Shown: one piece after another, positions 1 to 9,200 of the stretch
How the letters are laid out: each line of letters starts with the position of its first letter
Position numbering within the stretch: the stretch's first letter is position 1
Assembly: GCA_030849065.1 (NCBI GenBank)
Contig: JASAON010001316.1
Location: 1-11,821, forward strand
DNA length: 11,821 bases
DNA from: Jaenimonas drosophilae
Lineage: Eukaryota; Euglenozoa; Kinetoplastea; Trypanosomatida; Trypanosomatidae
Direction of reading: 5' to 3'
Notes under the pieces: model-generated
What the model saw: only the letters and a program-made list of their open reading frames with translations
Database searches by the model: none
What the model was told of the DNA's origin: nothing
Made by a program: the position numbers and the translations under genes

Positions 1-155
1 GGAATCGTGAATGCCGTGATGAGCAGGACGGGAGGAGCAGTGTACATGGAAGTGATCCAGGTGCTGAGCGTCGTGGTCGTCATTTGATGCACACCCGCTC
101 GAGGACTGTGATGCTTCGCCGTTTTGCGTACAGTAGAGATATAGCTGTTGATGCC
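1..155 (+). repeat. Direct repeat, left copy (C-terminal tail coding)
   Basis: Bases 1-77 are identical to 2293-2369. The following 78 bases differ at about 11 positions and show no indel. The repeat fades after about 155 bases, and the downstream flanks are unrelated to my eye. Its left boundary is unknown because the window begins inside it. It is best explained as paralogous coding sequence of the cyclase-like family rather than as a separate mobile repeat. Confidence 0.85.
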
Positions 156-194
156 AGTGGTGGTGGTCCTGTTGATAGTGAGGGGAAATTGTGA
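1..194 (+). CDS. 3' end of a receptor adenylate cyclase-like gene (partial, starts outside window)
   Basis: The frame whose first complete codon is at 3-5 is open from the window edge to TGA at 192-194, giving 63 sense codons without a start. It is recognised through the paralogous remnant at 2293-2462, which is about 93% identical over its first 155 bases. In that copy the same frame follows directly on the LECRH motif found near the C-terminus of the intact gene at 6289. The segment would thus be the extreme cytoplasmic tail of an upstream family member, rich in Arg, Asp, Ser and Gly, with no membrane segment. The differences from the second copy introduce no stop here, and the frame runs 24 bases further. 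Whether the upstream body is intact cannot be seen; it could equally be the end of a pseudogene. This tail type is not present in the intact gene at 6289. Confidence 0.5.
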   Translation, partial: NRECRDEQDGRSSVHGSDPGAERRGRHLMHTRSRTVMLRRFAYSRDIAVDASGGGPVDSEGKL

Positions 195-2099
195 GGTCTG
201 AATGGCTCTCGTCTCAATGCTGTGCAAGGCGGTGTTCCAGGCCATGTGGTGATGTGGTGTTGGAAGTTATACTTGAAAGGTGACTGGCCTTTACCAGTTG
301 TATGTGTTCGATTCTTACGCGACACGACGTAGGAGCAAGTTGAGGGTATTTAGTGGCGCTCTTCTCTTGTGTTTGGTTGTGGTGGCTCTTTTGCAATTGG
401 TGAGGATACCTGTGTGTATGAGAAGGTGAAATATGTTTTGGTTTCTTGGGAGGGAGAGGTGTACACTGTTGGAGGATGTGTGGTTGGCCCATGCTTTTCC
501 TTGATGGGTACCGTTTCAATGGAGGATTGAGTTTTGTTCTGCGACCGTGAGCGGTGAGTGTTATTGGGCGGCTCCTGTTTGTATTGTAGCGTTGCTTGTT
601 TCCTGTCTATGCCATTGGAATGCAAGGTTATCGGTCGCTGCGCAATGGAGAAGACGCTCCTTTTTTCCTTCTTATCTTTTGTACGGTTTGTTTTTTGATT
701 CCCGCACTTCCAGCGATTCTCTTAATGGTGTTTTCTGTTGCTGCACGAGTTTCACGTGAGAGCAGAGATGTTACTTTATTCAAAATGTACCCACCAGGGA
801 AGATTTCGTTGTATTTTATTCCTCGTTCTGTAGGAAATGCGGGTTGTGCCATTGCTGAATGAGTAGAGGAATTACTGGTATTTCGGTATATTTTGTTCTT
901 CTTTTCCTGTTCTACGCTTGTCGTTCTTGTTGCTCGCGTGTGTGCTTCCCAGCGGCACAACTTTCGTTGGCTCATCTCTCTGATATGCCAAGTGTAGTTT
1001 CTCTTATACGTTGAGTTTCCACCTCGATCAAGTGATTTATTTTTCCGTCTGTTTGCAATCTATGAATGAGTATTCGTTCCGACTCCATGATTTGTTTTGT
1101 ACGGAACTACTGATACGGCAAAAATATCTATTTGAACCAATACAACTGATTTGTTTACGATTGTATTGGTGGTGCAGAGGTGCCCTTTTACGGTGATTGC
1201 CACTCCATGAGTTTAACATTTTTTTGGTAGCTTCACAAATGAAATGCACTGGGCTCCTTNACCGGTGACGTGTTTGATGGTTTCGTCGTGCTTTCAGTGC
1301 CCCACAAGCTGTGGTTAGTCTGGCTGCTGTGCACATGAGCAATTTGGTACTACTGACGTGCGCCATCAAGTCATGTACGTTGTCGATGCGTTACCGTGTG
1401 CAGTATTCCTGATGAGTGTATAGGTACTGTGAGCAGATGTTCTGCACGGTACTTGTAGGCTTTTGAAGGTTGCGGACCAGAATGGGATGGCCGCTGCTTT
1501 GTTATGACATCATCAAAAAGAAAACCGACAACTTGCTGGTGTAGGCGCGAAAGTTGTAGTGTATGTGTTATTTGACCATGATGTGTCTCTCTTCTTTTCT
1601 TTTGTTTCCAATTTGGTAGATTGATGTTCTCTTCCGAAGTATTTTTGCATGTGATGCCACCATACGTTCGCTCCACTTTGTTTGATGCGCAGATCGGTGC
1701 ACACATCTTCTTCAGTACGTCCGTAGGTGCGATGCTGTGATGATTGTGGGGCTGGGGCTTTTTCGGGTGGCTTCAACACCAGAAAACTGTGCTGTGATTA
1801 TGTTCTGAAAGGCTGGTCCTTCTTTCTGCTGGTCTTTGAACCGAGTGTGTGTGTGAACATGACACCCCCCGCAATCTTTGATCCTAACCTCAGCATCTCT
1901 CAATGGTGCTGTGTGTGTAACTGAGGCAGCAGCAAGTGGGCCCATGGTAATGCAAGGAGAGTAGTTGGTGCGCAAATCGTGAGATCCTGTGGGATTGCTC
2001 CTATTTTCTTTTCATGCAGTCATTTGTGTATCCTGTCGAATCCGTGACGATGACACAGGGGCGGATCCTTGCCGTTTCACCTGCATACTGTGCGTGTGA
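195..2099. other. Intergenic spacer, G+T-rich on the + strand
   Basis: No convincing gene is seen. The + strand is rich in G and T and poor in C and A over long stretches, especially 195-560. Pyrimidine-rich tracts suitable as trans-splicing signals occur near 657-681, 897-930 and 1590-1612. A small frame with ATG at 620 and stop ending at 862 would give 80 residues with a hydrophobic stretch at about residues 15-36. It overlaps one of those tracts and is not recognised, so I leave it as a chance frame. An ambiguous base lies at 1260. Reverse-strand frames here follow from the skewed composition. Confidence 0.6.
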
Positions 2100-2462
2100 G
2101 TTGTCTGGAGTGTCTGCTGCAGTACTTTGTGCTGCCTGCTGTGAGTGGATGTGCGTATGCGGATGAGGATGGCTACGTTGATGCGCTGTTGTGTGCTGTG
2201 TCTGTTCGCCTTGGGAGCTCTTCTGGAGTGCCGTCATGGATTCCTTCCTGGCCAGCTGAGGCACTGCGGCACTGGTGGTGTGTCTCGTGTGCGGAATCGT
2301 GAATGCCGTGATGAGCAGGACGGGAGGAGCAGTGTACATGGAAGTGATCCAGGTGCTGAGCGTCGTGGTGCTCATTCGACGCACACCCCCTCGAGGACTG
2401 TGATGCTTCACCGTGTTGCGTACAGTGCAGATATAGCTGTTGATGTCAGTGATGTTGAATGA
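2100..2462 (+). pseudogene. C-terminal remnant of a receptor adenylate cyclase-like gene
   Basis: Two adjoining frames match the tail module of the intact gene. The first, about 2100-2215, reads a segment containing LPAV and ALLCAV, comparable to LTAV and ALLRAV in the intact protein. An extra base near 2214-2217 then shifts the frame, and the second frame continues with GALLECRHG (intact residues 1265-1273) into a roughly 60-residue tail ending at TGA 2460-2462. That tail is shared with the partial gene at 1-194. No ectodomain, membrane helix or cyclase-like domain is recognisable upstream, so this is an isolated 3' fragment. The region between the LPAV and ALLCAV blocks is also shorter than in the intact gene. 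Homology at the LECRH block is firm; the left boundary is soft, and resemblance before about 2120 is marginal. Confidence 0.75.
2293..2447 (+). repeat. Direct repeat, right copy
   Basis: This is the partner of 1-155, with a constant offset of 2292 bases. The first 77 positions are identical and the remainder is diverged by substitutions only. It lies inside the C-terminal remnant pseudogene. The high identity against unrelated flanks suggests recent duplication or gene conversion confined to the tail-coding segment. Confidence 0.85.
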
Positions 2463-4258
2463 TGGAGCCGTGGATTGAGCGTTGCTACTCCAAAGAGACT
2501 AGCTCTCTCGAGTGAAATGTATTACTTGTTGCTTTGGGTGTTGCTAGATGAGTGGTACTGGGCTGGTTCAGATTAATTCGTTTTGAGGCTCTGCTGATGC
2601 ATGGTTGACGTGTCATGACTGGTGGTGTGTTGTGTATTGGCAGAATGGTCTGGTCTTTGGATTGGGAGGCACACTGTGGAGGTGGTGCATTGATAGTGTG
2701 TTGCAGAGATGGAATGGGTATTACCTCAATTGGTGCATCAAGTAGTGCATTCACTCTTTATGGAACGTGGGACTGTGGACGTGTTTGAGTGTGTCCATGC
2801 TTACTTTGTTTTGGTGGAGGTATGAGTGAGGTAAGTGGCCGAGTGATGTCGAATGGTTGACTGTTTTATTTGTTCTTGTTGTTTCATGTGGGTGCCCTCT
2901 TGTGTCCCATACGCCCAGTGACTCTTTTTTTTTCCTTTTAGCTCTTTATGTTCCACGGTTTTTCTTTCTTTTCTAAGTTTCAGTCCATTGAGGTAGGGAT
3001 TGTGTCACGCAACCACTGTTGCGGTACTGATGGATATGTGTGCGATTGAGGGATGATGAGAGGGATACTGAGACGCATTTTCTGTCTTGTGTGCCGTGAT
3101 GCAGCTGAGTTTGTAAAATCGATCTCAGCTGTCATTGAGTGAGAGTGCGTGCGCCACAAGTGTACCTCTTTTGATGCAAAGGTCATGGAGACCTACCGCC
3201 AGTGATTTGTTTCCGTTTCCGTTATTTTCTTCGTGCTTGGATTGGATTATTACATCCATGCACTTCCCTTTGTTTTGTTTTTTTGGCGAATTCGCTTATG
3301 CCGCTTAACACAACAGTTACGCTGCACAATAATCCAGATGATTTACCTCTGCCTTTCATAGTTGGCTCACACACAGAAGAGCTCATGTTTTTTTTGCTTT
3401 GCAGTCACTCGAATGAATTGATTGCTTTTTGTTTCTGTTTCGTTGGTGGCGGGGTATATAGAGACTTCTATTGCCCTGGAGTGGTACAACTAAGTAATCT
3501 CGACAAGGTTGTTGTTTTGGTAAGTGGATTATATGTACCGTTTCTACGGTTTTGTTTGGAGGCGCGGTAATACGTAAGTGGCAGTTGGAAACGAGATGTG
3601 TTTCAATTTCCCACATACTTGAGTACCGATGTCCTTTGTCATGGTGCTTCTTCTTATTGTGCTGTGCGTCTGGTATTCAATACCATGTAGGTGGCTGTGA
3701 TGTAGGTGCCAGCCTCAACGCATCCACTAGAAGGTGTTGTGATGGTGCACACCATGTCAATGAAGTGGAGGGTGTACGTGCCGTGTGAAGGGTGAGCTCT
3801 AATGAGAGTCGAGGAATTGTGTGCACCTCATTGGTGGCTGTATGTGTATGCCACACACACTCGGAGCGAGACATTAATGATGTGTGGTGATAGTGGAAGT
3901 ATGACGAACAATATGTCCTGTTTGTTGGTAGTAGCTTGTGTAGCACCTTTAGGAAACAAGTGCATTCTCAGAGACCGATAGATGCTGAAGGTCGACCTCT
4001 GTATAATACGCTCTTCTCTCTGTTATGATACGTCACATTGGTGTGCTGCCGTATGATTGACCCTTCACGTTTGTGGGTTCGATGAGTGTACTCTTTTCAC
4101 AAATTGTTTTCTTGATCAAGGTTTGTTCTCCTGTCAAGGTGCTTTCCTTAAGGGATCCTGCATTAGTGTGTGGTTTCTCTCTCAGCTTATCGTTGAGTAC
4201 TCAGTGCAGCTGTTCAAACAGTTCTACTTTCACTCACTCTTCAAGGAGATGCAGATCA
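2463..4258. other. Intergenic spacer with pyrimidine tracts, no firm gene
   Basis: The stretch is mostly G+T-rich on the + strand. A strong pyrimidine tract spans about 2922-2973, with AGs following, and could serve trans-splicing. Base composition is less skewed at about 3290-3420. There a frame with ATG at 3298 and stop ending at 3570 would encode 90 residues with hydrophobic segments; I do not recognise it and no other evidence supports it. At 4057-4258, just before the next pseudogene, composition is again more balanced, and the last 45 bases or so resemble the leader upstream of the intact gene at 6289, so the duplicated unit extends a little 5' of the start codon. Confidence 0.55.
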
Positions 4259-5636
4259 ATGCCCCAATGATGTTATCATGGAAAGCCCCTTGTCGTCGTA
4301 GGGTATCCTCATGAGCACTTTTCTCCCTTTGGTCACTTCAGTTTCACATGTTGCTTCTGTGGCCGAGAGTGGTACGGGTGATGTGATACCGGGAGACTCC
4401 TTCTACACTGTTGGGCATGCAGCTCCCGTCAAACATGCTTCTCAGGAGTTGGAATACTCCCTTTCGCTAACCTGGAGAAACGGTGGAGGGGGCTTCCACG
4501 TGTTCAGTGTTTTTTTGTTTGCGAAGAATTGCATGGCAATGGCGGGACCAGTGGGAGCAGCTCTCACGTACGACATGTACGAATCCAGATCAAATGTCAC
4601 AACACGGCATTTTGTAACCTTTGGACCGCTTGCAAAGACTGTGTACTTCATTCCAGACCTGTCCTTCGCGAACTATTTGGTGTCAGTGTACTGGACGATG
4701 CCGTCTGATCAGGCTCAAGCGGTTGCGCTACTTGTGACATTGGCTGAACGCGACTGATTTCAATACGCCAGACATTGCACCGCACAGAGGGTTTTACCAT
4801 TGGCTATGCGTCTGGGGAGTTGTACAGGGATGCTGCATCAAGGTATTCTTGCACCTTTCGCTATGCTGTTTCGGCGGATTGCTTTATCTCAAAAGAATAT
4901 AAGAGCACCATCACAGACTACCAACCTGGCATTCTGTACTTGTGCGGCATGGGAGCGAATAAACCAGTCTCCATGGATTGGATGAACACAGCTATTACTG
5001 ACTGGACACTTATCTCCGTGAACTCTACCATTGCGACAACATTTGAGTAGCAGTATTCTCTGCTGTCAGCCTACCAATACAAAGTGAACGCTGGTGCAAC
5101 GGTACTCCCATCTTTGAACTTCTTGACGACCTCACCGTTGCCAGGCACAGATGCGACGGAGTACGCCGCAACAATTGACTTTCTCTCTCAAGGGGCTGAC
5201 TGGATCTATTCCGACATTTCTCGTCTGTTTCAGAACTACTTGATGGCTGGCTGGGTCTCTGGGACGGCACTGATGCAGGCACTGAACAAGTACACTGGAC
5301 GCTATGTGGCCAATCATGTTTCATTGTTCAAGTGTTGCCAGTACACTCTGCCGACAGCACTTTGCTTCATTCCTGTCCTTCTGCTGCTGGGATCATGATT
5401 CATTGTATTTGCCTGCCGTTGCACATTGTCGTGGACTCCCTGCGTTGGATATCGATGTCTACGTAGATGAGCGTACCAATACCGCAGCGCTTCTCTGTTC
5501 GGTGAGTGGTCATCTGGGGGCACTTCTGGAGTGCCGCCACAGTGTGTTGAGCGATGCCGCTGACCGTGAACACCAATCAGGTGTGAGCTGCAGCGCCTCT
5601 GTGGAATCGTTGCTGCGTTTTGTTTGGCTGTCGTAG
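4259..5636 (+). pseudogene. Internally deleted receptor adenylate cyclase-like pseudogene
   Basis: This copy aligns with the gene at 6289 from the ATG onward (ATG 4259 matches ATG 6289) but is broken repeatedly. The starting frame meets TGA at 4268, and a net 7-base difference moves homology to another frame by 4311. Recognisable blocks follow, including WTMPS and DQAQA. A one-base loss near 4757-4770 brings TGA at 4755-4757 and a frame change. The next frame carries ITDYQPGI and NSTIATTFE, then TAG at 5048-5050 where the intact gene has CAG. Ectodomain homology runs on through MAGW and ALNKYTGRYV to about 5332. At 5334 the sequence jumps, again out of frame, to the VASRLC region of the tail (intact residue 1204) and continues through YLPAVAHC and GALLECRH to TAG at 5634-5636. 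The equivalent of intact residues about 352-1203 is missing, removing the rest of the ectodomain, the membrane helix and the whole cyclase-like domain. Confidence 0.92.
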
Positions 5637-6168
5637 ATTCAGGATCTTCCACAAAGATATGCAAGTAAAAGTGATGACGTGGTAGTAACAGGGACACGTG
5701 CGGTGCGTTGCGCCGCTTTCTGCTGCCCTATGGTTTTTGTTTCTAATGCTGATCGACGACTGGTGCTCAGCATGCAAGGAGTACGGCTCAACGCATCAAT
5801 CGCCACCACAGTGGAACTCTCCAGAGGTACAAGTCAGATGCAAACAGCAAGGTTTTTGCTTCTATTACCATACTTGGTTCACTGGTTGCGGCGCCACTAA
5901 CATTCTTGTCTTTGCGGCATGGACCGAACTGGGGATGGGATATGTCAGCCGAACACACACAAGAATGACGACATATTTCTGATGTTGTCTTTACAACTAC
6001 GTGCGATGTGGTGGCACGTGAGGTTTAACTGCTACTGCTACTACTCTGATGCAATTCTGTTGGTTGGCTGATGTATGTCGAACTTCGTGACCAAGAAGAA
6101 GCACCATGAATGAGTGACACTGAACACTGTGTTGGTCTTCTTTATTGATGGGTTTTTTCTCTCTTTAT
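5637..6168. other. Spacer between pseudogene and intact gene, with a possible coding fragment
   Basis: Composition at about 5640-5990 is more balanced than in the GT-rich spacers. A frame without an early ATG is open from 5753 to TGA at 5966-5968 (71 codons). It carries a basic polar stretch followed by a hydrophobic segment containing ASITILGSLVAAPLTFLSL and a short polar tail. Stops at 5744 and 5750 precede it. It looks like the last membrane helix of a multi-spanning protein, possibly a decayed gene end, but I cannot name a family and chance is possible. From 5990 to 6140 I see nothing. Confidence 0.3.
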
Positions 6169-6170
6169 AG
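6150..6170 (+). promoter_or_regulatory. Predicted trans-splicing signal: pyrimidine tract and AG acceptor
   Basis: A T/C-rich run ends in TATAG, placing the acceptor AG at 6169-6170. The first ATG after it is the predicted start at 6289, giving a leader of about 118 bases with no upstream ATG. Kinetoplastid mRNAs receive a spliced leader at the first suitable AG after such a tract. AGs at 6190 and 6195 are possible alternatives. Confidence 0.55.
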
Positions 6171-6288
6171 TCAAGCTACTATTCTACTGCAGTTCAGTTT
6201 GCTGTGCAAAGACCCTTTCTTCATCATTGCCCGTCGCTGAGCCAGCTTCTTGTACTCCTCCCTCATTGCCGAGCAGGAGCACAGCACG

Positions 6289-9200
6289 ATGCCGCACCAC
6301 CGCGATACGCTTCTTGTCGCACTGGTGCTCCTCATCAACACCTTGATTCCCTTGGCAGCTTCAGTGACTCACGTGACTGGTGTGTATCAAACCAGCATGC
6401 TTCAACTAACAACTTTTTATAAGTTCTACGTCACTGGGCATGAAGCAGCTGTGAAGGCTGGTTCGGATACGCTGGAATACGAAATGGCCACTTCAGGGGT
6501 TGGTGGGGAACAAGGCTATAACACCTTCAAGAGATTGTCGAAGAGCAACATGGCGATGATCGGGCCGACAGGCACCTATCAGACGTATGATTTGTATAAG
6601 TCCAGTGCAAGTGTACAAAAGCACGACTTTATAGCCTTTGGACCGGTTGCACAAACTTCTGACTTCGAGCCACCCAATCCATCTTATGAGAACTACATAC
6701 CCCAAATTTTGTGGACGATGCCATCGGAACAAGCCCAGGCTATGGCGTTACTTGTGAGGTTGTCTGAGCGTGACTTGTTCCCCTTTCGTCAGACATTCCA
6801 CCGAACAATGACCCTATCTATTGGCGCTGCATCCCAGTCTCTGTACAAGTTGGTTGCACCGAAGTTCTTCTGCAGCATTCGTTACGCTGTTTCGGAGCAT
6901 GCGTTCAACGAGGAGGATTACAAGAAAGGAATCACAGATTACCAACCTGGTATTGTGTACTTGTACAACTACGCAGGAAACTCAGGTTGGAACGACCGTC
7001 TGATCACAGACACCACGCTCATCTCGATGAACTCTACCATTGCCACCACATTTGAGCAGTATTATGCACTCGTAAAGCTGCTGCAAGAGAAAGTGAATGC
7101 TGACCATACTGTGCTTCCACCGGAGAATTTCCTGACAACTTCACCTGTCCCTGGTGGAGATGCAACAGAGTACGCTGCTACACAAGACTTTTTGACTCAG
7201 GCGGCTGACTGGTTTGCGCCACTCATGTTTAATTATGACCTTCTCAGTATGATGGCTGGTTGGGCATCGGGTACGGCATTGATGCAGGCACTGAACAAGT
7301 ACACGGGGCGGTATGTGACCAATCGTGCTTCGTTTTTCAATCTCATGTACGATTCCCAGAACAGTTATGCGGTGTCGGACTTGTTCATTGGAACCCACGG
7401 AGGGGGGATGAAGACGTGCAGCTCTGAAGCAGCCAAACAGGGGATGCTGTGCAACTGTAACCACGCCGGCAACAACATTTGGTTCCAGAGGTTTGTGAAG
7501 GGGCCAATTGCTTTTGACGTCACCTCTGATCGAGGAAGAGTGTTCCAGTTCGGACTGGGCAAGTGTGCCAACCTGGTACCCCCGAGGTCTGATCGCCCCT
7601 CTGCAATTCCCTACAACGAGCTGGTCCAAACACCTGTTCCCATCCATGTTGCTGGTATTTCTCCGATTGATGACCCAATGATGGAGAACTTGTGTAAACA
7701 GACTCACGACGTCATTTCTCGGCTGTCCAACACGGAACTGTACCAGCATGAGTCCACGCATGCCTACCGCGGCTACTGTGTGCCTGCGAGAGTCAGCAAC
7801 ATGCCTAATCAACTCTCAGCCCACAAAAAGAAGTTTGTGATGACGTCGATGATGGGTGTGATACCTGAGAGCATTGAGACACCCAGCACCTTGGTTCTGG
7901 ATTTCATACCTCAGGTAACTCAGCCGCACAAGACACAAGCAAACCTTGTGTATCTATTTCCAACATTGGAGCAGGAGTTGTACGTACTGGCGTCGTATCT
8001 GCGTGGCGAGGTGAAGGATTCGTCAGTTGTCTGTGCCGCTGTGAAGAACTCTACGGTTTCAAATAGAATTGTGTCCATCCTGAAGAAGACGTTGAAGACG
8101 TTTGGCGTGAAGTGGACGCACGTTGTGACGCCAACGGCAAAACTTTGGTCAAGTATTCCGGCGAAGTGCACCTACACCTTTGTGGTGGGCGTGGATGAGG
8201 AGGATGCTGCAGGGCTGGTGCAGTACCTGAAGTCCAATCTGAAGTCTGTTGTCTTCGCATCATTTGATGACCTGACGAAGTACTACTCAGGTTTGGCCTC
8301 AGCCCTGAATAATGCTGGCGCTGCTGTGACAGATCGTTTTGTATTTGCGACGAATCTTCCGTCGTGGACTGCGACGCCGTCTGATCCCACTGCGGCTGCA
8401 TCCTCTGCGCCATTGAGCACTGTGTCGCAGTTCCTACAGAGCGTGCCTGTCTCGTTGCACACCCCTGCTGCTGTGCGTGCGTTCATTGTTGCGATGATGT
8501 ACGATCAACTGAGTGCGGGTAGTGAAGGTGCAACGGGAAATTTGCAACAAGTGCTGTACGACAACGTGTCATGGAACGTGGCGGGGATGAGGTTTGGGCC
8601 GTACTCAAAAGTGTGCATGGATGTGACGTCAACCGACAAGACAGGATGCCGGTACAACTACGGTGCACGAGGAATTTCTGTGTGGTCGTACACACGTGTT
8701 ACACGGCCCATAACTGCCGTGCTCCAGCCTGCTGTACTTCCCAGCATGGCGTACAGTAGTGGCGGGGTCGTGCCAAATGCGCTTCTTCATTCAGTGTCCC
8801 ATGAACATTGTGTTCAGATGTTCGATTTGGGCAGCGAAGCATCCGGTCCCTCGTCGTCAAACAGGACAGCATCTTCCGTTGCCGTTGTGAATGAAGTCAT
8901 GTTGGTGCATCAGCCTGTAACATTGGATGGTAAACAGCATTCGAAGTCAGTGCCCATGTCTTCTCAGTCAAGTTTCAGCTCGCTGGAGACGCTACTGATT
9001 GTGGTGAGCGTGATCCTTTGTGTGGCTCTTGTGTTGGTGGCATTGCTGTTGATTGTGAGGCTCGGCATTCTGCGACGTTGGTCCATTCTGCAGCGCTTCA
9101 ACAGCTTCCGTCGTGGGAATAACGATCCAACCCACTTGTTTGATGCACGGGACAAGCAGCAGGAGGAGAGCCGCGCGCTGCAACGCGCCGCTCAGGATTC

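Noticed and set aside
296..325. tRNA-like B box (GTTCGATTC)
   Set aside because: No A box at the right distance and no pairing acceptor stem around it.
620..862. Small membrane-protein ORF of 80 residues
   Set aside because: Its hydrophobic stretch coincides with a T/C-rich tract, which encodes Phe/Leu by chance; no homolog recognised.
3298..3570. 90-residue ORF with hydrophobic segments
   Set aside because: T-rich codons explain the hydrophobicity; no motif, no repeat copy elsewhere in the window and no recognised family.
4073..4270. Possible canonical receptor-cyclase N-terminus (frame containing PVKVLSL)
   Set aside because: A short resemblance to a common ectodomain start, without continuing alignment; the true homologous start of the pseudogene is at 4259.
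6250..6288. Extension of the intact gene upstream of ATG 6289
   Set aside because: The frame is open, but there is no ATG; it would need TTG, and the signal peptide begins naturally at 6289, the first ATG after the splice acceptor.
7141..7812. Reverse-strand frame of 223 codons opposite the ectodomain
   Set aside because: It overlaps strongly conserved ectodomain sequence that is matched on the + strand by the pseudogene; no independent support.
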